Positions 56,524 to 64,000 of a DNA stretch of 64,000 nucleotides are shown here, one piece after another. The notes beneath the pieces are model-generated. The model saw only the letters and a program-made list of their open reading frames with translations. It had not been told where the DNA came from and ran no database searches. The position numbers were made by a program, and so were the translations under genes. Source of the DNA: Microbacteriaceae bacterium. GTDB lineage: Bacteria; Actinomycetota; Actinomycetes; Actinomycetales; Microbacteriaceae. Position 1 is the first letter of the stretch. Each line of letters starts with the position of its first letter. The stretch spans positions 1-64,000 of the forward strand of contig RDDZ01000035.1 in assembly GCA_003852775.1 (NCBI GenBank), read 5' to 3'.

Positions 56524-58361
56524 GGATCGTGAAGCGCTCCTCCCGCAAGGTCGTCGCCACGACAGCCTCGGTCGCGCTCGCGGCGGTCCTCGCCGGTACC
56601 TCGCTCACGGCGAGCTCGGCGTCGCTCACCGACACCGAGTACGACACGAGCGTCGTCGGCGCGCTCGGCTGCACCGCCGACGAGCAGCGCGGCACCAGCA
56701 CGGCCATCGGAAAGCTCCTCGGCGGCACGCTCCTCGGACTCGACCTCGACACGCTCGCCGAGGTCAAGGGCGTGCGGGCGACGGATGACGGCGAGGGCAC
56801 CGTCCCCGACCCGGCGAGCGCCGTCCTCGTCCCCGGAAGCGACGGCGATGCCTACCAGAACCCCCTCGACGTCGAGCTGCTGTTCGATGTCCTCGAACTC
56901 GACCTCACTGCTGCCCTCCTCAAGCTCCCGCTCCAGACCGACCTGGGCGCGTACGGGCAGTACGCACGCGCGAGCGCCGACGCCTCCTCCGCGGCGGCGG
57001 CGGGCCTCGTCGACCAGGGCGGCAGCATCAACCTCGCGGCCTTCTCCGCTCCGCCGGAGGAGCGTCCGGGCTTCGCCCGACTCGAGCTCGGCGGCCTGCT
57101 CGAGGCGGCGCTCGGCGAGTCGCTCTCGAGCCTCGTGTCGGGGCTCGCCGACCTGCGCCTCGACATCGGCGCTGTCGCATCCGCCGCGTCCCTCGACGCC
57201 TGCGGTGCCGCCTGGCAGGGCGACGTGTACGACGGCCTCGAGCGCGACTACGCGATCGCGGGCCTGGACCTCGACGTCGACTCGCCCCTCGTCGGAGGCC
57301 TCACGAGCACGGTCGACACCGCCCTCGGCGGGCTCGAGGCGGGGCTCACGGCCCTCGCAGGCGACCAGGGCCTCCTCGACAACCTGACGGGGGGCGTCGT
57401 CGGCGTGCTGGGCGGCGTGCTCACGATGGTCGGTCTCGGAACCCCGACGGCCACCCTGTCGGTCACGCCCGACTTCTCGGCCGTGCGCAACCTCCTCACC
57501 GACACGATCTCCGACGACGGCGGTGTCGTCGAGATCGACCTCGCGACCGGGGTCATCGGCGTGGACCTCGCGGCCCTGCTCGGCTCCGTCTACGGAACCG
57601 ACGGTCTCAACGGCCTCCCGCCGAACACCGAGCTGCTCATCAACGACACCGTCCTGAACGCGCTCGTCGCCGCCGTCGGGTCGGCGCTCGACGACTGGGT
57701 CGCCCACGTCCTCACGGCGATCGACGAGGCGCTCGACCTCGTGCGCGTGAAACTCGACATCCGGCTGCCCCTCGCGGGCGACGAGGGCGGCACGTCCTAC
57801 GGGCTCGGCACCCTCGTGGTGCACCTCGACGCGAGCCTCGGCTCGATCCGCGCGGGCACGGCCTCGGTCACGACCTCCTTCGAACGCGCCGTCGGCCTGT
57901 GCTCGATCGTCCTCGTCGGCCTCATCCTGTGCGGACTCGTCGACACCGTGCTGCTGCTCGTCAACGGGGTGCTCGCCATCCTCGGCGATACGCTGCGCGG
58001 CGTCCTCGTGCTCGCGCTCGACGGGGTCATCAACCCGATCGTGGGCTCGCTCGGCGCGACGCTCGCCGGGGTGACCGCCCCCATCGTGACGCTCCTGGGG
58101 GCGACCCTCGGCGTGCTGTTCGGCTCCGACGGCCTCGTCGGACTGCTCGTCAACGCGCAGAACGACCCCGACCCCGCCGCGGTCGGCGCGGGCCCCGAGC
58201 CGGACCCCTGGGCAGGCCTGCCCGGTCCGGTCGCGGGTCACCCGTTCCAGACGGGCCGGTACGACGTCGCCGCATTGCGCCTGAGCGTCATCGGCGGCAT
58301 CCAGGCGGTCGAGGTCGAGCTCGCGAGGTCCGCGGTCGGCTCCAACGTCGTCACCGGCTGA
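56520..58361 (+). CDS. choice-of-anchor G-type secreted protein
   Basis: Signal-like VATTASVALAAVLAGTSLTASSASLTDTEYDTSVVGAL; Ala/Leu/Asp-rich body; part of the SipW cassette. Family name from memory. Confidence 0.65.
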   Translation: MRIVKRSSRKVVATTASVALAAVLAGTSLTASSASLTDTEYDTSVVGALGCTADEQRGTSTAIGKLLGGTLLGLDLDTLAEVKGVRATDDGEGTVPDPASAVLVPGSDGDAYQNPLDVELLFDVLELDLTAALLKLPLQTDLGAYGQYARASADASSAAAAGLVDQGGSINLAAFSAPPEERPGFARLELGGLLEAALGESLSSLVSGLADLRLDIGAVASAASLDACGAAWQGDVYDGLERDYAIAGLDLDVDSPLVGGLTSTVDTALGGLEAGLTALAGDQGLLDNLTGGVVGVLGGVLTMVGLGTPTATLSVTPDFSAVRNLLTDTISDDGGVVEIDLATGVIGVDLAALLGSVYGTDGLNGLPPNTELLINDTVLNALVAAVGSALDDWVAHVLTAIDEALDLVRVKLDIRLPLAGDEGGTSYGLGTLVVHLDASLGSIRAGTASVTTSFERAVGLCSIVLVGLILCGLVDTVLLLVNGVLAILGDTLRGVLVLALDGVINPIVGSLGATLAGVTAPIVTLLGATLGVLFGSDGLVGLLVNAQNDPDPAAVGAGPEPDPWAGLPGPVAGHPFQTGRYDVAALRLSVIGGIQAVEVELARSAVGSNVVTG

Positions 58362-58439
58362 GTCGTCGGGTGGCGGCCGCGGGTGCCGAGCCCTTCGTCC
58401 GACACGGGAGGATGAGCCGCACGCGACTAAAGTGAACGG

Positions 58440-60212
58440 GTGCCCACGCTCCTGTCCCAGCTCTTCGTCCGCACCCTGAAGGAAGACCCCGCCGACGCCG
58501 AGGCCACGAGCCACAAGATGCTCGTCCGCGCCGGCTACATCCGACGCCAGGCGCCGGGTGTCTTCGCGTGGCTCCCGCTGGGTCTGCGCGTGCGCGCCAA
58601 GATCGAGCGCGTCATCCGCGAGGAGATGGCTGCCGCCGGCGCGCAGGAGGTGCTGTTCCCCGCGCTGCTGCCGCGTGAGCCCTACGAGGCCACGGGGCGC
58701 TGGGAGGAGTACGGCGACAACATCTTCCGCCTCAAGGACCGCAAGGGCGCCGACTACCTGCTCGCCCCCACGCACGAGGAGGTGTTCACGCTGCTCGTGA
58801 AGGACCTCTACTCCTCGTACAAGGACCTCCCGCTCACGATCTTCCAGATCCAGGACAAGTACCGCGACGAGGCCCGCCCGCGCGCCGGCCTCCTGCGCGG
58901 CCGCGAGTTCACGATGAAGGACGCCTACTCCTTCGACTACACCGACGAGGGACTCGACCTCTCCTACCAGGCCCAGCGCGATGCCTACGAGCGGATCTTC
59001 ACGCGCCTCGGCCTCGACTACGTCATCGTGCAGGCCGACGCCGGCGCGATGGGCGGCTCGCGTTCCGAGGAGTTCCTGCACCCGACGCCGATCGGCGAGG
59101 ACACCTTCGTGCGCTCGCCCGGCGGATACGCGGCCAACGTCGAGGCGTTCACGACCCTCGCCCCCGAGCCGCTTCCGATCGACGGGCTCCCCGAGGCCGT
59201 CATCCACGACACCCCGGACACCCCGACGATCGCGACCCTCGTCGACGTCGCGAACGCGCGGGTCGCACGCGACGACCGGCCCTGGACCGCCGCCGACACG
59301 CTCAAGAACGTCGTGCTCGCCCTCCGTCACCTCGACGGCACGCGCGAGCTCGTCGTCGTCGGCGTCCCGGGGGACCGCGAGGTCGACATGAAGCGCGCGG
59401 AGGTCGCCTTCGCGCCCGCCGAGGTCGAGCCCGCGACCGAGGCGGACTTCGACGCGAACCCGCTCCTCGTCAAGGGCTACATCGGACCGTGGTCGCCCAC
59501 CGGCCCCGTGCTCGGCGAGGAGTCGGCCACCGGCATCCGCTACCTCGGCGACCCGCGCGTCGTCGACGGAACGGCGTGGGTGACGGGCGCCAACGTCGAG
59601 GGCAAGCACGTGTTCAACCTCGTCGCGGGTCGCGACTTCACCTTCGACGGCATCGCCGAGATCGCGGAGGTGCGCGAGGGCGACCCCGCGCCCGACGGCT
59701 CCGGCCCCGTCGAGCTCGCCCGCGGCATGGAGATCGGCCACGTGTTCCAGCTCGGCCGCAAGTACGCGGATGCGCTCGGCCTCAAGGTGCTCGACGAGAA
59801 CGGCAAGCTCGTGACCGTCACGATGGGGTCCTACGGCATCGGCGTCACCCGCATCCTCGCGGCGATCGCCGAGACGACCGCCGACGACCGCGGCCTGCTG
59901 TGGCCGCGCGGCATCGCGCCGTTCGACGTGCACGTCGTCGCGACGGGCAAGGACGAGGTGGCGTTCGACCTCGCGGCGAGGCTCGCGGGCGAGCTCGAGG
60001 CCGCGCGCTTCGAGGTGCTCTACGACGACCGCCCGAAGGTCTCGCCGGGCGTGAAGTTCGGCGACGCCGAGCTCCTCGGCGTGCCCACGATCGTGATCGT
60101 CGGCCGCGGGGCCGCGGACGGCCTCGTCGAGCTCTGGGACCGCCGCTCGAACGAGCGCACCGAGGTTCCCGCGAGCGAGCTCGTCGCGCGCTTCCAGGCG
60201 TCGCTCGTCTGA
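58440..60212 (+). CDS. proS: prolyl-tRNA synthetase
   Basis: [73 protein letters not shown]. Confidence 0.98.
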   Translation: MPTLLSQLFVRTLKEDPADAEATSHKMLVRAGYIRRQAPGVFAWLPLGLRVRAKIERVIREEMAAAGAQEVLFPALLPREPYEATGRWEEYGDNIFRLKDRKGADYLLAPTHEEVFTLLVKDLYSSYKDLPLTIFQIQDKYRDEARPRAGLLRGREFTMKDAYSFDYTDEGLDLSYQAQRDAYERIFTRLGLDYVIVQADAGAMGGSRSEEFLHPTPIGEDTFVRSPGGYAANVEAFTTLAPEPLPIDGLPEAVIHDTPDTPTIATLVDVANARVARDDRPWTAADTLKNVVLALRHLDGTRELVVVGVPGDREVDMKRAEVAFAPAEVEPATEADFDANPLLVKGYIGPWSPTGPVLGEESATGIRYLGDPRVVDGTAWVTGANVEGKHVFNLVAGRDFTFDGIAEIAEVREGDPAPDGSGPVELARGMEIGHVFQLGRKYADALGLKVLDENGKLVTVTMGSYGIGVTRILAAIAETTADDRGLLWPRGIAPFDVHVVATGKDEVAFDLAARLAGELEAARFEVLYDDRPKVSPGVKFGDAELLGVPTIVIVGRGAADGLVELWDRRSNERTEVPASELVARFQASLV

Positions 60213-60228
60213 TCCGGAGAGAGGGCGC

Positions 60229-60777
60229 GTGAAGCGGCCGGCATCGCCCGGACGGCTCGCGGCCGTCGCGGTGCTCGTCGCGATCCCGACGCTCGCCGTG
60301 CAGGCGGTGCTCGTGCTCGGCGGAGTGGCCGTGGCGCTCACCTGGATGCGGGCGACTGTCGGCGCCTCGTGGGGCGAGGTCCTCGCGATGGTCGTCGCGC
60401 TCGAGGCGCTCCTGGCCATGCTGCTCGGCGCGGCCCTCGTCGTGGGCGTGCCGTGGCGTGCCGCCGCGCTCCGGTTCCGCCTCCGTCGGCACGAGGTCGC
60501 GCGTGCCCAGCGCAGCAGGACCCGGGCGGTCCCGCTGCGGAGCGCGGGCGTGCGCGTGAGGTTCGCCCTGCGGGCGATGTGGGTCGAGGACGGCGGCCCC
60601 CGCGGTGAGCTGGACCGCGCCCTGGCGGCGAGCTACCCGCCGGTCGACGCCCGCTGGGCGAAGACGACGGTGCGGATGTCGATCGTCGACGGGCTGATGC
60701 TCGACGCGTGGCTCATCATCGGCGGCTTCGCCCGCGGGGCAGTCGGAGTGCTGCTCCTCACGATCACGGGCGGATAG
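60229..60777 (+). CDS. hypothetical membrane protein
   Basis: Two N-terminal hydrophobic helices and a C-terminal hydrophobic segment; GGAGAGAGGG SD before GTG. Confidence 0.65.
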   Translation: MKRPASPGRLAAVAVLVAIPTLAVQAVLVLGGVAVALTWMRATVGASWGEVLAMVVALEALLAMLLGAALVVGVPWRAAALRFRLRRHEVARAQRSRTRAVPLRSAGVRVRFALRAMWVEDGGPRGELDRALAASYPPVDARWAKTTVRMSIVDGLMLDAWLIIGGFARGAVGVLLLTITGG

Positions 60778-60782
60778 AGGAA

Positions 60783-60810
60783 CGGCCGGGTCGGTCGTCC
60801 GACCCGGCCG
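60783..60810. terminator. Perfect hairpin between convergent genes (candidate bidirectional terminator)
   Basis: CGGCCGGGTCGG-TCGT-CCGACCCGGCCG, 12-bp perfect stem with 4-nt loop; no clear U-tract. Confidence 0.6.
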
Positions 60811-60827
60811 CCCGCTTCACCGCGCGC

Positions 60828-62246
60828 CTAGGCGGCGGGGTCCACGTAGGGCTCGATCTGCATCGGCTCCGGAAGCTCGATGACGCCCTCCACGAGGGAG
60901 ACGATCGTCGTCCAGAAGTCGCCCTCGGGGTTCTCGAAGGCGTAGCCCGGCACGAGCCACGCGTTGCCGTCGACGTCCCACAGCATGAGGAGCGTCGCCT
61001 CCGCGCGGTCGAGCGTCACCGTGACGACCTCGGGCGTCGGCTCCTCGACGGGCTCCTCGATCGGGAGCTCCTCGATCGGCTCGTCGGTCGCGGGCGCGTC
61101 GGGGTCGCCGGGCTCCGGCAGCACGACGCCGGGGTCGCCCGGATCGGCCGGCTCGGTTGCACCGGGCTCGGAGCCGGAGACACCGGACCCCTCGGTGCCG
61201 GCCTCGCCGCCGCCGTCCTCCGCGCTGCGCGCGACACCGTCGGCGGCGAACGCGACCATGCCGCCCATGTAGTCCGGGCCCGCGGCGCCGTACCAGCGGC
61301 CCTCCGCGATGCGCCCGACCGCCGCGACGGGCGAGACCGTGTCGAAGTCGCCGCGCTCGATCACCTCGATCGAGTGGCCCGTGGCCCACGAGATGGTGCC
61401 GAGGGGCGACCACGCGACGCTGTACTCGAGCGCCGTCGCGGTGCCGTCGACGACGAGGCTCGCGCTCGCGAGCGTCTGCCACGAGTCGGCCGTCACGCGG
61501 ATGTCGCCCGGTGCGACGTCGAGGCCGGACGCCTCGAAGATCTCGGCGGCGAGCGCGCGCGCCTCGGCCTCCGAGGGCGCCTTCGATTCGGACGCGGGGA
61601 CCTCGGGCTGCGCGCAGTCCTGGTAGGTCTCGCCCTCGGCGCCGCCCGCGACCGGCACGTCGACGCACACGGCGGCGGGGTAGGCGCCCGGGTCGTTGTA
61701 CCACCAGCTGCCGGTGCCCGACCAGCCGAGCGTGATGGCGGGCCCGCTGCCGTCCTCCGGGCCCACGACGTAGCTCGGGTACTCGGGGCTCGAGTACGCG
61801 GACTCGGCGGGCGTCCCCGCCACGCCGAGCGCCGCCGCGACGTGCGTGAGCACGCCCTCGGGGTCGCCGACGCGCGCGAGCTGGTACACCGTGCCGCGGC
61901 CGCCGTCCGTCGACAGGCCGGGGCCGGCGACGTAGCGGTAGTCGATCCACAGCATCATGCGGGAGGCGTCGCCGAACGCGGCGGCCTCCTGACCCGCCCC
62001 CGCCGCGGCCGTGAAGAGCGGCGCCCGGGGGGCGAGCACGCCCGGCACGACGAGCGCCCCGACCGAGACCGCGGCGATCGCGGAGAGCGAGATGCCCGCG
62101 GCGCGCGCCGCGCGGCCACGGCGCACGAGGCGCGGGGCGCGGCGGTCCGGGGCGCCGGTCACGAGCGCGGGGTCGAGCTCGGGCGCCAGGGGAGCGGAGG
62201 CGGCACGCCGGAGGCGGGCCTCGGCGTCGTCGAAGTGGTCGTTCAT
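60828..62246 (-). CDS. single-TM protein with large extracytoplasmic domain; candidate sigma-factor-associated membrane protein
   Basis: MNDHFDDAEARLRRAA N-terminus, TM GISLSAIAAVSVGALVVPGVLA, ~400-aa exterior with acidic/Pro linker; starts 7 nt after the ECF sigma stop. Confidence 0.7.
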   Translation of the reverse strand: MNDHFDDAEARLRRAASAPLAPELDPALVTGAPDRRAPRLVRRGRAARAAGISLSAIAAVSVGALVVPGVLAPRAPLFTAAAGAGQEAAAFGDASRMMLWIDYRYVAGPGLSTDGGRGTVYQLARVGDPEGVLTHVAAALGVAGTPAESAYSSPEYPSYVVGPEDGSGPAITLGWSGTGSWWYNDPGAYPAAVCVDVPVAGGAEGETYQDCAQPEVPASESKAPSEAEARALAAEIFEASGLDVAPGDIRVTADSWQTLASASLVVDGTATALEYSVAWSPLGTISWATGHSIEVIERGDFDTVSPVAAVGRIAEGRWYGAAGPDYMGGMVAFAADGVARSAEDGGGEAGTEGSGVSGSEPGATEPADPGDPGVVLPEPGDPDAPATDEPIEELPIEEPVEEPTPEVVTVTLDRAEATLLMLWDVDGNAWLVPGYAFENPEGDFWTTIVSLVEGVIELPEPMQIEPYVDPAA

Positions 62247-62253
62247 ACCCTGT

Positions 62254-62784
62254 CTATGTCGCGGGTGCGGCGGATCTTTCACCGGCCGCATCCGGATCCC
62301 CGCCCGCGGTCCGCAGAGCGTCGGCGAGGGCCCTCTTCGCGCGGTGGAGGCGGATGCTCGCGGCGTTCGCCGAGACGCCGAGCGCGATCGCCGCCTCCGC
62401 GACCGGCAGCCCGTCGAGCACGACGAGCGCGAGCACCTCGCGCTGCGAGCCGGTGAGCGAACGCCACGCCCGTGCGAGCTCCGGGTCGCCGTCGAACGCG
62501 GCGTCGGCCGCGGGGGCGGCGTCCGGGGCCGCGAAGAGCGCGAGCGCGTTCGCACGCACCGCGAGTCGGCGCCGGTGGTTCGCCACCTGGTACGAGGCGA
62601 TCCGGTAGAGCCACGGCAGCTCCTCGCCCTCCGCGACGGCGTCGCGCTTGCGCCAGGCGATCGCGAACACGTCGGCGGCGAGGTCCTCGACGTCGGCGCG
62701 ATCGACGCGGCGGGCGAGGTAGGCGCTCACGGCGGGGAGGTGCCGTCGGTAGACGGCCTCGAACTCGGCACGCGCGTCGGGCAT
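62254..62784 (-). CDS. ECF-type RNA polymerase sigma factor
   Basis: FEAVYRRHLPAVSAYLARRVDRADVEDLAADVFAIAWRKR (region 2) and LTGSQREVLALVVLDGLPVAEAAIALGVSANAASIRLHRAKRAL (region 4). Confidence 0.93.
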   Translation of the reverse strand: MPDARAEFEAVYRRHLPAVSAYLARRVDRADVEDLAADVFAIAWRKRDAVAEGEELPWLYRIASYQVANHRRRLAVRANALALFAAPDAAPAADAAFDGDPELARAWRSLTGSQREVLALVVLDGLPVAEAAIALGVSANAASIRLHRAKRALADALRTAGGDPDAAGERSAAPAT

Positions 62785-62932
62785 GCTCTCAGTCTGGTCG
62801 GAACGGCCGTCTGCGTCGTCCCAACGTTCCGGTCGTGTCGTTCGTCCCGTGCTCTCACACTCAGGCTCGGGTAGAGTGGGCGGTCGCGGCATGCAGGCGG
62901 TGCCGCTCGAGATCTGAATATCGGAGGCTGAC

Positions 62933-63913
62933 GTGGACATCGACCTCGCCGTGTTGCGGCTCATGGAGCGGGAGCGCGAGATCCCCTTCGACGAACTCGT
63001 CCAGATCATCGAGCAGGCCATCCTGACCGCCTACCTCAAGCACACCGGCAAGACCGCCGAATCCGGCGCCCGGGCCGTGCTCGACCGCAAGAGCGGCCAC
63101 GTCGCCATCTACATCCCCGAGCTCGACGAGAACGGCGAGGTCATCGGGGAGGCCGTCGACAGCCCCGACGACTTCGGCCGCATCGCGGCCTTCGCGGCCA
63201 AGCAGGTCATCAACCAGCGCCTGCGCGACATCGGCGACGACAAGGTGCTCGGCGAGTTCCGCGGCAAGGAGGGCGACATCGTCGCCGGCGTCATCCAGCA
63301 GGGGCCGAACCCCCGGATGGTGCACATCGACCTCGGCACGGTCGAGGCGATCCTGCCGCCCGAGGAGCAGGTGCCGGGCGAGGAGTACCCGCACGGCCAG
63401 CGCATCCGCGTCTACGTCACGAGCGTCGCGAAGGGACTCAAGGGCCCCTCCATCACCGTGAGCCGCACCCACCCGGGCCTCGTGCGCAAGCTGTTCGCCC
63501 TCGAGGTGCCCGAGATCGCCTCTGGCGTCGTCGAGATCGCCTCGCTCGCCCGCGAGGCGGGGCACCGCACCAAGATCGCCGTGCGGGCCACCCAGCCGGG
63601 CGTCAACGCCAAGGGCGCGTGCATCGGCGAGCTCGGAGCGCGTGTGCGCGCCGTCACGAGCGAGCTCGGCGACGAGAAGATCGACATCGTCGACTGGTCG
63701 GACGACCTCGCGACCTTCGTCTCGAACGCGCTGAGCCCCGCGAAGGTCTCGAGCGCGTTCGTCGTCGACCCGTCGATCAAGGCCGTGCGCGCTCTCGTGC
63801 CGGACTACCAGCTGTCGCTCGCGATCGGCAAGGAGGGGCAGAACGCCCGCCTCGCCGCCAAGCTCACGGGCGCGCGCATCGACATCCAGCCCGACTCCGT
63901 CATGGAGTCGTAG
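62933..63913 (+). CDS. nusA: transcription termination/antitermination factor NusA
   Basis: [13 protein letters not shown]..., S1/KH segments; [72 protein letters not shown]. Confidence 0.97.
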   Translation: MDIDLAVLRLMEREREIPFDELVQIIEQAILTAYLKHTGKTAESGARAVLDRKSGHVAIYIPELDENGEVIGEAVDSPDDFGRIAAFAAKQVINQRLRDIGDDKVLGEFRGKEGDIVAGVIQQGPNPRMVHIDLGTVEAILPPEEQVPGEEYPHGQRIRVYVTSVAKGLKGPSITVSRTHPGLVRKLFALEVPEIASGVVEIASLAREAGHRTKIAVRATQPGVNAKGACIGELGARVRAVTSELGDEKIDIVDWSDDLATFVSNALSPAKVSSAFVVDPSIKAVRALVPDYQLSLAIGKEGQNARLAAKLTGARIDIQPDSVMES

Positions 63914-64000
63914 GGCCGCCGCCTCGAGCTGGGGCGCACCGGGCGGGCCGACAGGCCGCGACACGCCCGGCCGGAATCGGAACGGGGGAGGGGGTAGGAT

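Noticed and set aside
56301-60419. 1372-aa antisense ORF opposite the SipW cassette and proS
   Set aside because: Runs opposite several well-supported genes; composition is typical of GC-driven spurious frames.

Overview
This 64 kb window is high-GC actinobacterial chromosome, and the gene content and order look Microbacteriaceae-like. Almost all of it is coding. From left to right it holds: (1) the end of the atp operon (atpG 3' part, atpD, atpC); (2) small housekeeping and DNA-alkylation-repair genes; (3) a putrescine/GABA-type catabolic block (oxidase, class III aminotransferase, Lrp/AsnC regulator, aminoaldehyde dehydrogenase); (4) a tightly overlapping ~17 kb cluster of FHA, PP2C, Ser/Thr kinase with FN3-like ectodomain, a ~1980-aa cadherin-like/FN3 surface protein, MoxR, DUF58, transglutaminase, zinc-ribbon-FHA and an EccC-like FtsK/SpoIIIE ATPase; (5) alanine dehydrogenase and a polyamine-type ABC operon with aminotransferase, asparaginase and two gabT paralogs; (6) a dxr-rseP-ispG-proS-nusA backbone interrupted by accessory inserts, namely a DUF2330 gene, a LysR/branched-chain-type ABC/SDR/hydrolase island, a SipW-like signal peptidase cassette and an ECF sigma locus. 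The best candidates for poorly described biology are the kinase/giant-protein/EccC-like cluster without a visible WXG100 substrate, the SipW-like cassette, an HELLH-containing membrane-anchored coiled-coil protein, and a shared promoter element (CGGAATCAG-N4-TCCGAGC) at two putative GABA/aminoaldehyde promoters. About ten genes carry TANNNT exactly 6 nt upstream of the start codon, the expected signature of leaderless transcripts. No rRNA, tRNA, CRISPR array or transposase was recognised. All family assignments come from reading motifs and remembered family features; no database search was run.
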